Source: DATDPY01 sp964395765 (lineage in GTDB: Bacteria > Bacteroidota > Bacteroidia > Cytophagales > Cyclobacteriaceae). Taken from it: 7,979 bases of DNA. The translations under genes were made by a program, and so were the position numbers. The stretch lies in the NCBI GenBank assembly GCA_964395765.1, contig CAYNCU010000200.1:1-7979 (forward strand), written 5' to 3'. The notes beneath the pieces are model-generated. The model was not told where the DNA came from, did no database searches, and saw nothing but the letters and a program-made list of their open reading frames with translations. Below are positions 1-5,631 of the stretch, one piece after another. The stretch's first letter is position 1, and each line of letters starts with the position of its first letter.

Positions 1-642
1 GGTAAAACAAGTACATTATCTGCCATTGAAGGGCTTATAAGACCCAATGCCGGCATTATTCTGGTAAATGGAATTGATGTTCTTAAGATGTCTTCAAAAG
101 CTAAAGCCTCCCTTGGAATACAGTTGCAATCAACAAGCTTTCAGCCGGAATTAACGATCACTGAAATTATCCGATTATACTCCGGCTTATACGGAGTTAA
201 GATGAAGAGGGAGGATATTGCAGAATTATTGAGCTCAATTCAATTGCAATCTGAATCTTCTAAAAGATACGGACAGCTCTCCGGAGGCCAGCAGCAAAGA
301 CTATCCCTGGCAATCGCCACAATCCATAATCCATTGTTGGTGTTACTTGATGAACCCACTTCCGGACTTGATCCCCAATCCCGTCGTCAATTATGGGATC
401 ATATCGGGAAGATCAGGAAATCAGGCAGAAGTATTTTACTGACCACTCATTCCATGGAAGAAGCTCAGTCCGTATGTGATTTCATTTCCATCATCGATCA
501 TGGCGACATTATTGCCTCAGGTACACCCCTGGAATTGATCAATCAATATAAAAATCACCCTGACATTATGAATATTTCTCACGGGCAGGTAACGCTTGAG
601 GATGTCTTCATCGGCTTGACCGGAAAAGAAGTAAGAAATTAG
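1..642 (+). CDS. ABC-2 exporter ATP-binding subunit, 5' end cut by window
   Basis: This is the nucleotide-binding subunit of an ABC-2 type exporter; it hydrolyses ATP at the inner membrane to drive the partner permease. Frame 1 is open from the first base and gives 213 visible residues. The first codons read GKTST, the end of Walker A, so roughly 35-45 N-terminal residues lie outside the window. Visible motifs, numbered from the first codon, are the Q-loop near Gln43 (GIQLQST), the signature LSGGQQQR at 93-100, Walker B LLVLLDEP at 112-119 with catalytic Glu118, the D-loop SGLDP, and the switch His150 (LLTTHSMEEA). The C-terminal LEDVFIGLTGK segment is typical of DrrA-like drug or polymer export ATPases. 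The first in-frame ATG, at 88, lies after Walker A and cannot be the real start. The expected permease partner begins only at 1254, after an intervening decayed gene. Family is certain; the substrate is unknown. Confidence 0.95.
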   Translation, partial: GKTSTLSAIEGLIRPNAGIILVNGIDVLKMSSKAKASLGIQLQSTSFQPELTITEIIRLYSGLYGVKMKREDIAELLSSIQLQSESSKRYGQLSGGQQQRLSLAIATIHNPLLVLLDEPTSGLDPQSRRQLWDHIGKIRKSGRSILLTTHSMEEAQSVCDFISIIDHGDIIASGTPLELINQYKNHPDIMNISHGQVTLEDVFIGLTGKEVRN

Positions 643-667
643 AAATTATTTAAAGTTGAAATAAATT

Positions 668-1237
668 ATGGATAAGATTAACGCTTTAAATCGGGAAAGT
701 AAAACAGAACTGAAGCACATAAAAATAATGTCCATCACCGGTCTGTTTCAATTCTTCACGATTGCTACAAATGCTCAAGATCAACAGGATATATCTTCAG
801 CAACAATAAATGGTTTACCGTTTGGCATATCATGGGGATTTGAATATGGGTATGAAGGGACAAAAGCCGAAAAATTCATGCCTCGTCTGTACGACATGGG
901 TATACAACTTACCAGGTTGTACCTGTTCTGGCAACAGATAGAACCGACACAAGGTCATTTCAACAGGAGTTCAGCGGATTCGCTGCTTGACCAGTTGGAT
1001 AGTCCAGATGAAGCATTAAGTGCTGTTTGGTCTTCCTCCACCCGGGCGAGCCGGATTTCAACGCCGACACTTCTTCCATCACCGGCGAAACTGACGGATC
1101 AATATTCAATGGCTGGGCCCGTAAAACATGCCGAAGCCGAAGATATTTTCGGTATTCCGGCGCGCTCACATATTTCCAGTAGAAAATTATTGACTGATCT
1201 CTCTTCGACGCCGGTTTATATTGAATGTAAAAACTAA
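668..1237 (+). pseudogene. Decayed fragment of a secreted glycoside hydrolase
   Basis: This 189-codon reading frame begins like a secreted enzyme: a hydrophobic stretch ending in A-T-N-A-Q (an in-frame ATG at 728 is an alternative start), then LPFGISWGFEYGYEGTK and MGIQLTRLYLFWQQIEP. The latter resembles the first strands of a (beta/alpha)8 glycoside hydrolase, with the W-x-x-I-E-P-x-x-G-x-F pattern of clan GH-A-like enzymes. Similarity fades after about codon 97, although short islands (SPDEAL, SSSTRAS, LLPSPAK, then VKH) look like family remnants. Directly after VKH (about 1126-1134) the +1 frame offers CRSRRYFRYSG, which fits better than the annotated frame and suggests a one-base deletion there; that frame then stops at about 1183. 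At 189 codons it is far too short for an active barrel, and no catalytic Glu pair is seen. It sits between an ABC ATPase and its permease, where no hydrolase belongs. The exact family is uncertain, and a divergent small secreted protein cannot be fully excluded. Confidence 0.65.
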
Positions 1238-1242
1238 AAGGA
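1236..1242 (+). promoter_or_regulatory. Possible ribosome binding site deciding the permease start
   Basis: AAAAGGA lies 11 bases before the ATG at 1254. It supports that ATG over the in-frame TTG at 1221, which would overlap the decayed hydrolase frame and add 11 polar, lysine-rich residues. Shine-Dalgarno sites are weak or absent for the other genes here, so the support is modest. Confidence 0.4.
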
Positions 1243-1253
1243 TTAATAAAATT

Positions 1254-2003
1254 ATGAAAATCATTGAATCTTCAATTCCGCAATCATTAATCTCCCTGAT
1301 TCAGGCAGATTTTAAAGTGCAATGGAGACAACGAAAATCGCCTGTCATGGCCACCTTGCTGGCTGTTGTTTTGCTTGTTACCTGGAAAAGCTTTGCCACT
1401 ATGATCAATGGGCCACAGATACTGCTTGCTTCTTGCATTGCCATTGTAATTATGGGTATGGGCCTGCTGGGCTATCCGAACCTGGTTGCCCGCGACAGGG
1501 AAAAAGGTATTTTCCAACGCCTGAGAGTTACTCCTGCTCCTACGTGGACAATCATGTTAAGCAGAATCCTTATACAATGCCTTGTGATTTCCATTATGGC
1601 CGGAGTTGTTCTATCAGTGGCCTATTTTTATAATAAAATCGCCCTGGATGTGAAAGGTTATTTTTTAACCGTGTTGGCGACGATTCTTTGCGGAACCGTA
1701 TTTTTAGGTCTTGGGCAAACTATTGTGGGATTTATCAAATCCAGTGACCTGGTTAATTCAACCGGACGTTTCATCTATTTCCCGCTTGTATTTGGCGGAG
1801 CGCTTGCTGAACTCGGCATCCTGGGTAAAATTACCCGGGAAATTATTGACTGGTCCCCCTATGGAACTGTACTCAAGGTACTTACAGGCGCGATGAATAT
1901 TTCGGCCTGGAATATGAATTGTTCAATTGCCTTACTGGTAACTATCCTCTATGCAATATTTTTTGCTATTATTGGAATTAAATGGTTTAAATGGACTAAT
2001 TAG
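1254..2003 (+). CDS. ABC-2 type transporter permease
   Basis: This is the integral membrane subunit of the ABC-2 exporter, the partner of the ATPase at the window's left end. From the ATG at 1254 it has 249 residues, normal for the family. Hydrophobic segments lie at roughly 31-49, 55-78, 100-124, 135-160, 173-189 and 224-243, giving the usual six-helix layout. Between the second and third helices is the conserved cytoplasmic motif REKGIFQRLRVTPAP (about 82-96), the coupling-helix region typical of DrrB-like permeases, and the W-S-P turn near 200 before the last helix is also typical. The TTG at 1221 was not chosen because a better start with a plausible ribosome site exists downstream. It is followed after three bases by the MarR gene, so the two are surely co-transcribed. 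The substrate cannot be read from the sequence; drug-like compounds, lipids or ions are all possible. Confidence 0.93.
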   Translation: MKIIESSIPQSLISLIQADFKVQWRQRKSPVMATLLAVVLLVTWKSFATMINGPQILLASCIAIVIMGMGLLGYPNLVARDREKGIFQRLRVTPAPTWTIMLSRILIQCLVISIMAGVVLSVAYFYNKIALDVKGYFLTVLATILCGTVFLGLGQTIVGFIKSSDLVNSTGRFIYFPLVFGGALAELGILGKITREIIDWSPYGTVLKVLTGAMNISAWNMNCSIALLVTILYAIFFAIIGIKWFKWTN

Positions 2004-2006
2004 CCA

Positions 2007-2477
2007 ATGGAAGAAAATACTCAAAATCCTGTTCCTCCCGTCTATGACCTCATGATCTCGATCCGGAAATTTACCCGGTCGTCCCTGATGCTTCAGCATG
2101 CCATTGCCGAAAAACTGAAATTAAATGTAACCGATGCCGAGTGCCTCGACTTCCTCTCGGATATGGGGCCAGCCACCGCCGGAGACCTTGCAAAGGTAAC
2201 CCGCTTAACCACCGGCGCCATTACGAATGCCATCGACCGGTTGGAAAAGGCGGGCTACGTAAAGAGAGATCATGATCCCAAAGACCGCAGGAAAGTAATC
2301 GTAAAGCTGGTATCGAAGAAAAAAAATAAAGCCGGGGAGAATTATGAATTACTGGCCCATGATATCTATAATCATCTGACTTCCCATAACCATGACGAAC
2401 TTAAATTACTGAAAGCACATACCGATGCGTTAACCACAATTTATCAGGAAAACATTCTGAAGATCGCTGTTAACTGA
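2007..2477 (+). CDS. MarR-family transcriptional regulator
   Basis: This 156-residue winged helix-turn-helix protein is of normal MarR length. Such proteins are dimeric DNA-binding repressors, often released by small aromatic or toxic ligands. The N-terminal dimerisation helix covers about 10-38. The DNA-binding part follows: the helix around PATAGDLAKVTRLT (55-68), the recognition helix TTGAITNAIDRLEKAGYV (68-85), and the wing R-D-H-D-P-K-D-R-R-K-V (87-97), whose D-x-R-R-K pattern is the MarR hallmark. A C-terminal helical region (about 108-150) completes the dimer interface. The start lies three bases after the permease stop, which implies translational coupling, and the location suggests it regulates the exporter operon, probably including itself. 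Its operator would be expected upstream of the ATPase, outside the window; the palindrome-rich spacer just downstream is another possible target. No cysteine-based redox switch is obvious. Confidence 0.95.
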   Translation: MEENTQNPVPPVYDLMISIRKFTRSSLMLQHAIAEKLKLNVTDAECLDFLSDMGPATAGDLAKVTRLTTGAITNAIDRLEKAGYVKRDHDPKDRRKVIVKLVSKKKNKAGENYELLAHDIYNHLTSHNHDELKLLKAHTDALTTIYQENILKIAVN

Positions 2478-2485
2478 AAATTTAA

Positions 2486-2541
2486 CGGTAATATCCAATA
2501 ATAATCCGGATATTAATTGCGTTACCGGATCGGGTTCCGGT
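2486..2541 (+). promoter_or_regulatory. Cluster of overlapping inverted repeats before the 2546 gene
   Basis: The 68-base spacer between the MarR gene and the next start holds two hairpins. TAATATCC (2489-2496) pairs with GGATATTA (2508-2515) across an 11-base loop, and ACCGGA (2524-2529) pairs with TCCGGT (2536-2541) across a 6-base loop, ending four bases before the ATG. A third pairing, CGGTAA (2486-2491) with TTACCG (2522-2527), overlaps both and would exclude them. ATCCGGAT (2504-2511) is itself an 8-base palindrome. No U-tract follows, so this is not a standard terminator. It may be an operator, possibly for the neighbouring MarR protein, or a leader controlling translation. The pairings are seen in the sequence; the function is inferred. 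Confidence 0.4.
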
Positions 2542-2545
2542 TATT

Positions 2546-3091
2546 ATGAAAACATTGATTCCGGCTATATTTTTTGTTATAGTTTTACATCCGGCTCATT
2601 CACAGGAACTGGCTGAAAACACGGTTTATGTGGAAGCAGGCGGCGCCGGCTTATTAGGTTCTCTGAATTATGAACATTTGTTCAAGCTGAAAAACCCGGA
2701 TCAGGCCCTCGCACTTCGTGGCGGGGTTACCTATATAAATTTCCTCGATCATGGTTATGAGCTGATCTATGGAATTCCCCTGGGCGTATCAATTCTGCTG
2801 CAGGGTAAAAAAATATGTTTCGAAACCGGGGCTTCCTATTCAGCTATGATTGTTAAGACATGGGGACCTCCGGAATTTCCTGATGATTACCGAAAATCGC
2901 TGGATAATATTTTTGCCTTAAGAATGGGTATTCGAAAGCAACCTCTTCATCATGGAATTTTCTGGAATATACTAATACAACCCACCTGGAGTTATTCAAA
3001 GTATCTTGTTAAACCTGATAATGCCGATGTCATTGAAATCGATTACGAATATATTACATGGCTAAGTCTGGGCATCGGATATTCATTTTAA
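2546..3091 (+). CDS. Small secreted protein, probable outer-membrane beta-barrel
   Basis: This 181-residue protein starts with a clear signal peptide (MKTLIPAIFFVIVLHPAHSQ), with cleavage likely at S-Q around 19-20. There is no lipobox cysteine, so it is not a lipoprotein. The mature part alternates polar and hydrophobic/aromatic residues in short strands separated by charged turns (for example NTVYVEAGGAGLLGSLNYEH at 25-44, ALRGGVTYINFL at 56-67, FWNILIQPTWSYSKYL at 139-154) and ends in LSLGIGYSF with a terminal Phe, as expected for a substrate of the BAM outer-membrane assembly machinery. Many Bacteroidota genomes carry hypothetical proteins of this type with no assigned function. It stands alone between the MarR gene and an alpha-galactosidase with no evident link to either. 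I do not recognise a specific family; a soluble periplasmic beta-rich protein is the alternative. Confidence 0.8.
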   Translation: MKTLIPAIFFVIVLHPAHSQELAENTVYVEAGGAGLLGSLNYEHLFKLKNPDQALALRGGVTYINFLDHGYELIYGIPLGVSILLQGKKICFETGASYSAMIVKTWGPPEFPDDYRKSLDNIFALRMGIRKQPLHHGIFWNILIQPTWSYSKYLVKPDNADVIEIDYEYITWLSLGIGYSF

Positions 3092-3116
3092 ATTATATTC
3101 AGATTTAAATTTTTTT
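3087..3116 (+). terminator. Possible weak rho-independent terminator
   Basis: TTTAAAT (3087-3093, overlapping the stop codon) can pair with ATTTAAA (3103-3109) across a 9-base loop, and seven T follow directly (3110-3116). The form is right, but the stem is purely A-T, so it would be weak and may simply reflect AT-rich spacer sequence. The rest of the spacer to 3211 shows no clean Bacteroidota promoter (TAnnTTTG). Confidence 0.3.
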
Positions 3117-3211
3117 CTTCTTTAACTCTTGCACAATCCGTATATTGCTTCAACATCATTGTAAGATCAATGCATTAGTGTATAACATTTATCACCTGTA
3201 ATTCAAAGCTT

Positions 3212-4384
3212 ATGAAAATCAGATATTTAATCTTTCTCCTGTTTATAACCGGTGGCGCTATGGCACAGAAATTTGAAGGACTTGCCAAAACACCGCCGAT
3301 GGGCTGGAACTCCTGGAACAAGTTCGGCTGTGATGTGAACGAAGATATGATCAAGCAAATGGCGGATGCCATGGTAAGTTCCGGAATGAAGGATGCCGGT
3401 TACCAGTACATTGTCATTGATGACTGCTGGCAGGTTGACCGGGATAAAAACGGTAATATAATTCCTGATCCCCAGCGATTCAAATCCGGCATGAAAGCCC
3501 TTGCCGATTATGTTCATTCCAAGGGACTGAAATTCGGCGTTTATTCCGACGCCGGTACCAATACGTGCCAGGGGCGCCCGGGCGGCAGGGGACATGAATA
3601 CCAGGATGCCCTGATGTATGCGAGCTGGGGAGTCGATTACCTGAAATATGACTGGTGCAATACGGGCAAGCAGGATGCTGAAGCATCATATTCCACCATG
3701 AGAGATGCACTGCATGCAGCAGGAAGACCTATCGTATTCAGTTTATGCGAGTGGGGCAGTCATGAACCCTGGAAGTGGGCCGGGGATGTCGGAAATTTAT
3801 GGCGTACGACCGGCGATATCCAGGATTGTTTCGACTGTACTGTCGGTTGGGGTGGAAACGGCGTTGTTCAGATCATCGATCAGAATGGAAAACTTGCCCG
3901 CTATGCCGGACCCGGGCACTGGAACGATCCGGATATGCTGGAAGTAGGGAACGGTGGAATGTCCTTTATCGAAGACCGCGCCCATTTTACCATGTGGTGC
4001 ATGATGGCCGCACCTCTGATGGCCGGGAATGACTTAAGGTCCATGTCGGCGCAGACCAAGCAAATTCTTGAAAATAAGGAGGTGATTGCCCTCGACCAGG
4101 ATCCGAAAGGAGTGCAGGGTAACCGGGCGATGACTATTAATGACCTTGAAATATGGGTGAAACCGCTGGATAATAATGAATTTGCCGTTTGCCTACTGAA
4201 TCGGTCCGATTCGCCGAAAGACCTTGATTTCCAATGGAACAAATATTATTTCGGCCCGCTGCATTTCGATACACCGTGGAAACTTCGGGATCTCTGGCAG
4301 CATAAAGAGGCAGGAACTACGGCTGATAACCTGAAGATCACCCTTCAGCCTCATGACGTTGCCGTTTACAGGTTGACGAAATAA
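3212..4384 (+). CDS. Secreted alpha-galactosidase, glycoside hydrolase family 27
   Basis: This enzyme is predicted to remove terminal alpha-1,6/1,3-linked galactose from oligo- or polysaccharides (melibiose, raffinose family, galactomannan) with retention of configuration. Its 390 residues are a normal bacterial GH27 length. A signal peptide covers about 1-18 (cleavage at AMA|Q), which places it in the periplasm or outside. The catalytic barrel begins at TPPMGWNSWNKFGC (27-40) and shows VIDDCW (68-73), GVYSDAG (109-115), YLKYDWC (143-149) with nucleophile Asp147, WRTTGDI (197-203) with acid/base Asp202, and HWNDPDML (236-243). Cys119 and Cys149 match the conserved family disulfide. From about 310 a C-terminal beta-sandwich follows, ending in H-D-V-A-V-Y-R-L as is usual. 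All key residues are present. GH27 also contains alpha-N-acetylgalactosaminidases and isomalto-dextranases; alpha-galactosidase is the most likely activity, but exact substrate preference is inferred. No Shine-Dalgarno site precedes the ATG. Confidence 0.95.
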   Translation: MKIRYLIFLLFITGGAMAQKFEGLAKTPPMGWNSWNKFGCDVNEDMIKQMADAMVSSGMKDAGYQYIVIDDCWQVDRDKNGNIIPDPQRFKSGMKALADYVHSKGLKFGVYSDAGTNTCQGRPGGRGHEYQDALMYASWGVDYLKYDWCNTGKQDAEASYSTMRDALHAAGRPIVFSLCEWGSHEPWKWAGDVGNLWRTTGDIQDCFDCTVGWGGNGVVQIIDQNGKLARYAGPGHWNDPDMLEVGNGGMSFIEDRAHFTMWCMMAAPLMAGNDLRSMSAQTKQILENKEVIALDQDPKGVQGNRAMTINDLEIWVKPLDNNEFAVCLLNRSDSPKDLDFQWNKYYFGPLHFDTPWKLRDLWQHKEAGTTADNLKITLQPHDVAVYRLTK

Positions 4385-4640
4385 TGACAGTGATCTTTTC
4401 GTAAAGTAATTCATTCATTTACCGTTCGTTTTTAGTTCCTGAGATTTTTCGGAATTAAAGGATGGAATTCGAACGACAGTGAGACCCCGATGACAGCGGG
4501 GGATAGGAAGCATGGACGGTAAGAGGTTTCCCCAATGAATTAAATGGCTAATTCCGGTCCACCGGTTATCTGGTCCAACCGGTTTACCGAGCTACCTCTC
4601 TACCAATACCCGTGAAGTTGTATAAGGTTTATTAGTTGGA
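4385..4640 (+). other. Noncoding spacer with competing inverted repeats
   Basis: This 256-base gap has no convincing gene. TTACCGT (4419-4425) is complementary to ACGGTAA (4516-4522), which can instead pair with TTACCG at 4584-4589, so the two folds exclude each other. Inside the first, CGTTCG (4423-4428) matches CGAACG (4470-4475), and CCCCG (4485-4489) with CGGGG (4497-4501) makes a compact 7-base-loop hairpin. ACCGGTT (4561-4567) and AACCGGT (4577-4583) form a third hairpin. No T-tract follows any of these, so none is an obvious terminator. The layout recalls a structured leader for the amidotransferase gene at 4641, but it matches no riboswitch class I know and could be a degraded repeat. 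No tRNA fits, and no clear promoter is seen. Confidence 0.45.
4556..4584 (+). repeat. Near-direct repeat containing a hairpin
   Basis: GGTCCACCGGTT (4556-4567) is repeated after four bases as GGTCCAACCGGTT (4572-4584), differing by one inserted A. The two copies also create the perfect inverted repeat ACCGGTT/AACCGGT. It could be a paired protein-binding site upstream of the amidotransferase or part of an RNA fold; nothing in the sequence decides between these. Confidence 0.5.
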
Positions 4641-5354
4641 ATGAAGAAAAAAATACTCATCATAAAAAATAAAACCTCTGAAGGACCGGGATTGCTTGAA
4701 AAAGTGATCCGAGAGAAAGAGATCCCTTTCGAAATTATTGACCTGGAAATGCGACAATCACTTCCGCAGGGTTTAAACGGGATAGGTGCTGTGGTTATTC
4801 TCGGCGGACCTGATTCCGCGAATGATCAAAATGAAAAAATGAAAACAGAAATTTCATTTATCCGGGAAGCCCTCGCGAAACATATTCCATACCTGGGGAT
4901 ATGTCTCGGCATGCAGACGCTTGTAAAAGCAGCCGGGGGTAAAGTTGTCAGGAACCCGGTTAAGGAAACAGGATTCCGGGACCCGGAAAATGAATTTTTC
5001 AGGGTATTTTTAACGGACGATGGTAAAAATGACCCTCTGTTTGTTTCCCTGAATGATAACCTGCCGGTGTTTCACCTGCACGGGGAAACGGTTGAACTTC
5101 CGGAAAGAATGAAACTGCTAGCCGAAGGAAAATTCTGTAAATACCAGGTTGTTAAGGCAGGGGAGAAGGCCTATGGAATTCAATGTCATTTTGAACTGAC
5201 TCCGGAAATGTTTGCTGAATGGATCCATACCGATCCCGATCTGTTGCTTCTTGATTCAATGCAATTGCAAAAAGATTTTGCTTTCCTGAAAGATGAATAC
5301 CTAAAAACCGGTGAAATTTTAATTTCTAATTTTATGAAGATTGCAGGCTATTAA
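4641..5354 (+). CDS. Stand-alone class I glutamine amidotransferase
   Basis: This 237-residue cytoplasmic protein has the fold of the glutaminase domain of GMP synthase, which releases ammonia from glutamine for transfer to a partner substrate. Key residues are all present: oxyanion loop VILGGPDSA (52-60), nucleophile Cys88 in GICLGMQ (86-92), and His183 and Glu185 in QCHFELTPE (181-189). HLHGETVELP (145-154) corresponds to the W-H-G-D-T-F-x-L-P segment of relatives. No synthetase or ATP pyrophosphatase domain follows, and none is encoded next to it, so the acceptor is unknown. Similar stand-alone proteins are often annotated as GMP synthase-like amidotransferases, and gamma-glutamyl peptide hydrolase activity is another known role for relatives. 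It lies between two glycosidase genes without evident functional connection, with long spacers on both sides, so it is probably transcribed alone. The start follows a structured spacer and has no good ribosome site. Confidence 0.9.
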   Translation: MKKKILIIKNKTSEGPGLLEKVIREKEIPFEIIDLEMRQSLPQGLNGIGAVVILGGPDSANDQNEKMKTEISFIREALAKHIPYLGICLGMQTLVKAAGGKVVRNPVKETGFRDPENEFFRVFLTDDGKNDPLFVSLNDNLPVFHLHGETVELPERMKLLAEGKFCKYQVVKAGEKAYGIQCHFELTPEMFAEWIHTDPDLLLLDSMQLQKDFAFLKDEYLKTGEILISNFMKIAGY

Positions 5355-5396
5355 TCAATTTTCAACTTTCAATTTCCAATTTTCAATTTTCAATAT
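5355..5396 (+). repeat. Six tandem 7-bp repeats (TCAATTT)
   Basis: Immediately after the amidotransferase TAA stop come six in-register heptamers: TCAATTT, TCAACTT, TCAATTT, CCAATTT, TCAATTT, TCAATAT. Three are identical and the others differ by one base each. The period is exact with no indels, which points to slippage-type expansion rather than random AT-richness. It could vary in copy number between strains. No function is evident. Confidence 0.8.
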
Positions 5397-5452
5397 TCGT
5401 TGTCTTGATTCACAGACGAGCTTATTGCCGGGTTTCTTTATCACTCGACTTA

Positions 5453-5569
5453 AATCTGTTTTAACGACAGAGAATGCAAGGCAACCGGAGAGATAAAAAT
5501 ATCGCTTATTGATCACCGGATTTTATGGTCTCTGATCTAAGACCTCCGGCTTCTTAAATAAAACAGATT
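5453..5569. repeat. Element bounded by an 11-bp perfect inverted repeat
   Basis: AATCTGTTTTA (5453-5463) is the exact reverse complement of TAAAACAGATT (5559-5569). Inside lie a second pair, CCGGAG (5485-5490) and CTCCGG (5544-5549), and a small hairpin GATA-AAAA-TATC (5492-5503). The 117-base span, with possible 5-base TTAAA copies at the outer edges (5450-5454 and 5568-5572), has the form of a miniature inverted-repeat element, but could also be the folded leader of the GH2 gene at 5632. The TTAAA copies overlap the inverted repeat, so they are weak evidence for target duplication. There is no coding capacity. The rest of the 5355-5631 gap, including the stretch just before the GH2 start, shows no clean promoter. 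Confidence 0.45.
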
Positions 5570-5631
5570 AAAGTTCTTTACTATTTCCTGTTTTGTTTAT
5601 CTTAATGCAAGAAATTACAACTCGTCAAAAC

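Noticed and set aside
960..1169. Minus-strand frame of 69 codons opposite the decayed hydrolase
   Set aside because: It has no recognisable motif or start context; it lies opposite sequence that resembles a hydrolase on the + strand.
1221..1253. Earlier TTG start for the permease
   Set aside because: It adds 11 polar lysine-rich residues and overlaps the upstream frame; ATG 1254 has a plausible ribosome site and gives a normal family length.
4485..4501. Rho-independent terminator for the alpha-galactosidase gene
   Set aside because: The CCCCG/CGGGG hairpin is stable-looking but no T-run follows it, and it lies about 100 bases after the stop codon.
4556..4625. tRNA-like sequence on the minus strand (GGTAGAGAGGTAGCTCGG)
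   Set aside because: It resembles part of a D-arm, but no acceptor stem, anticodon arm or T-arm (GGTTCRANNCC) can be placed around it.
5355..5396. CRISPR-like array
   Set aside because: The repeats are 7 bases long and contiguous with no spacers; this is a simple tandem repeat.
5605..5631. Earlier ATG for the beta-galactosidase
   Set aside because: It would place nine polar residues before a textbook signal peptide that begins naturally at ATG 5632.
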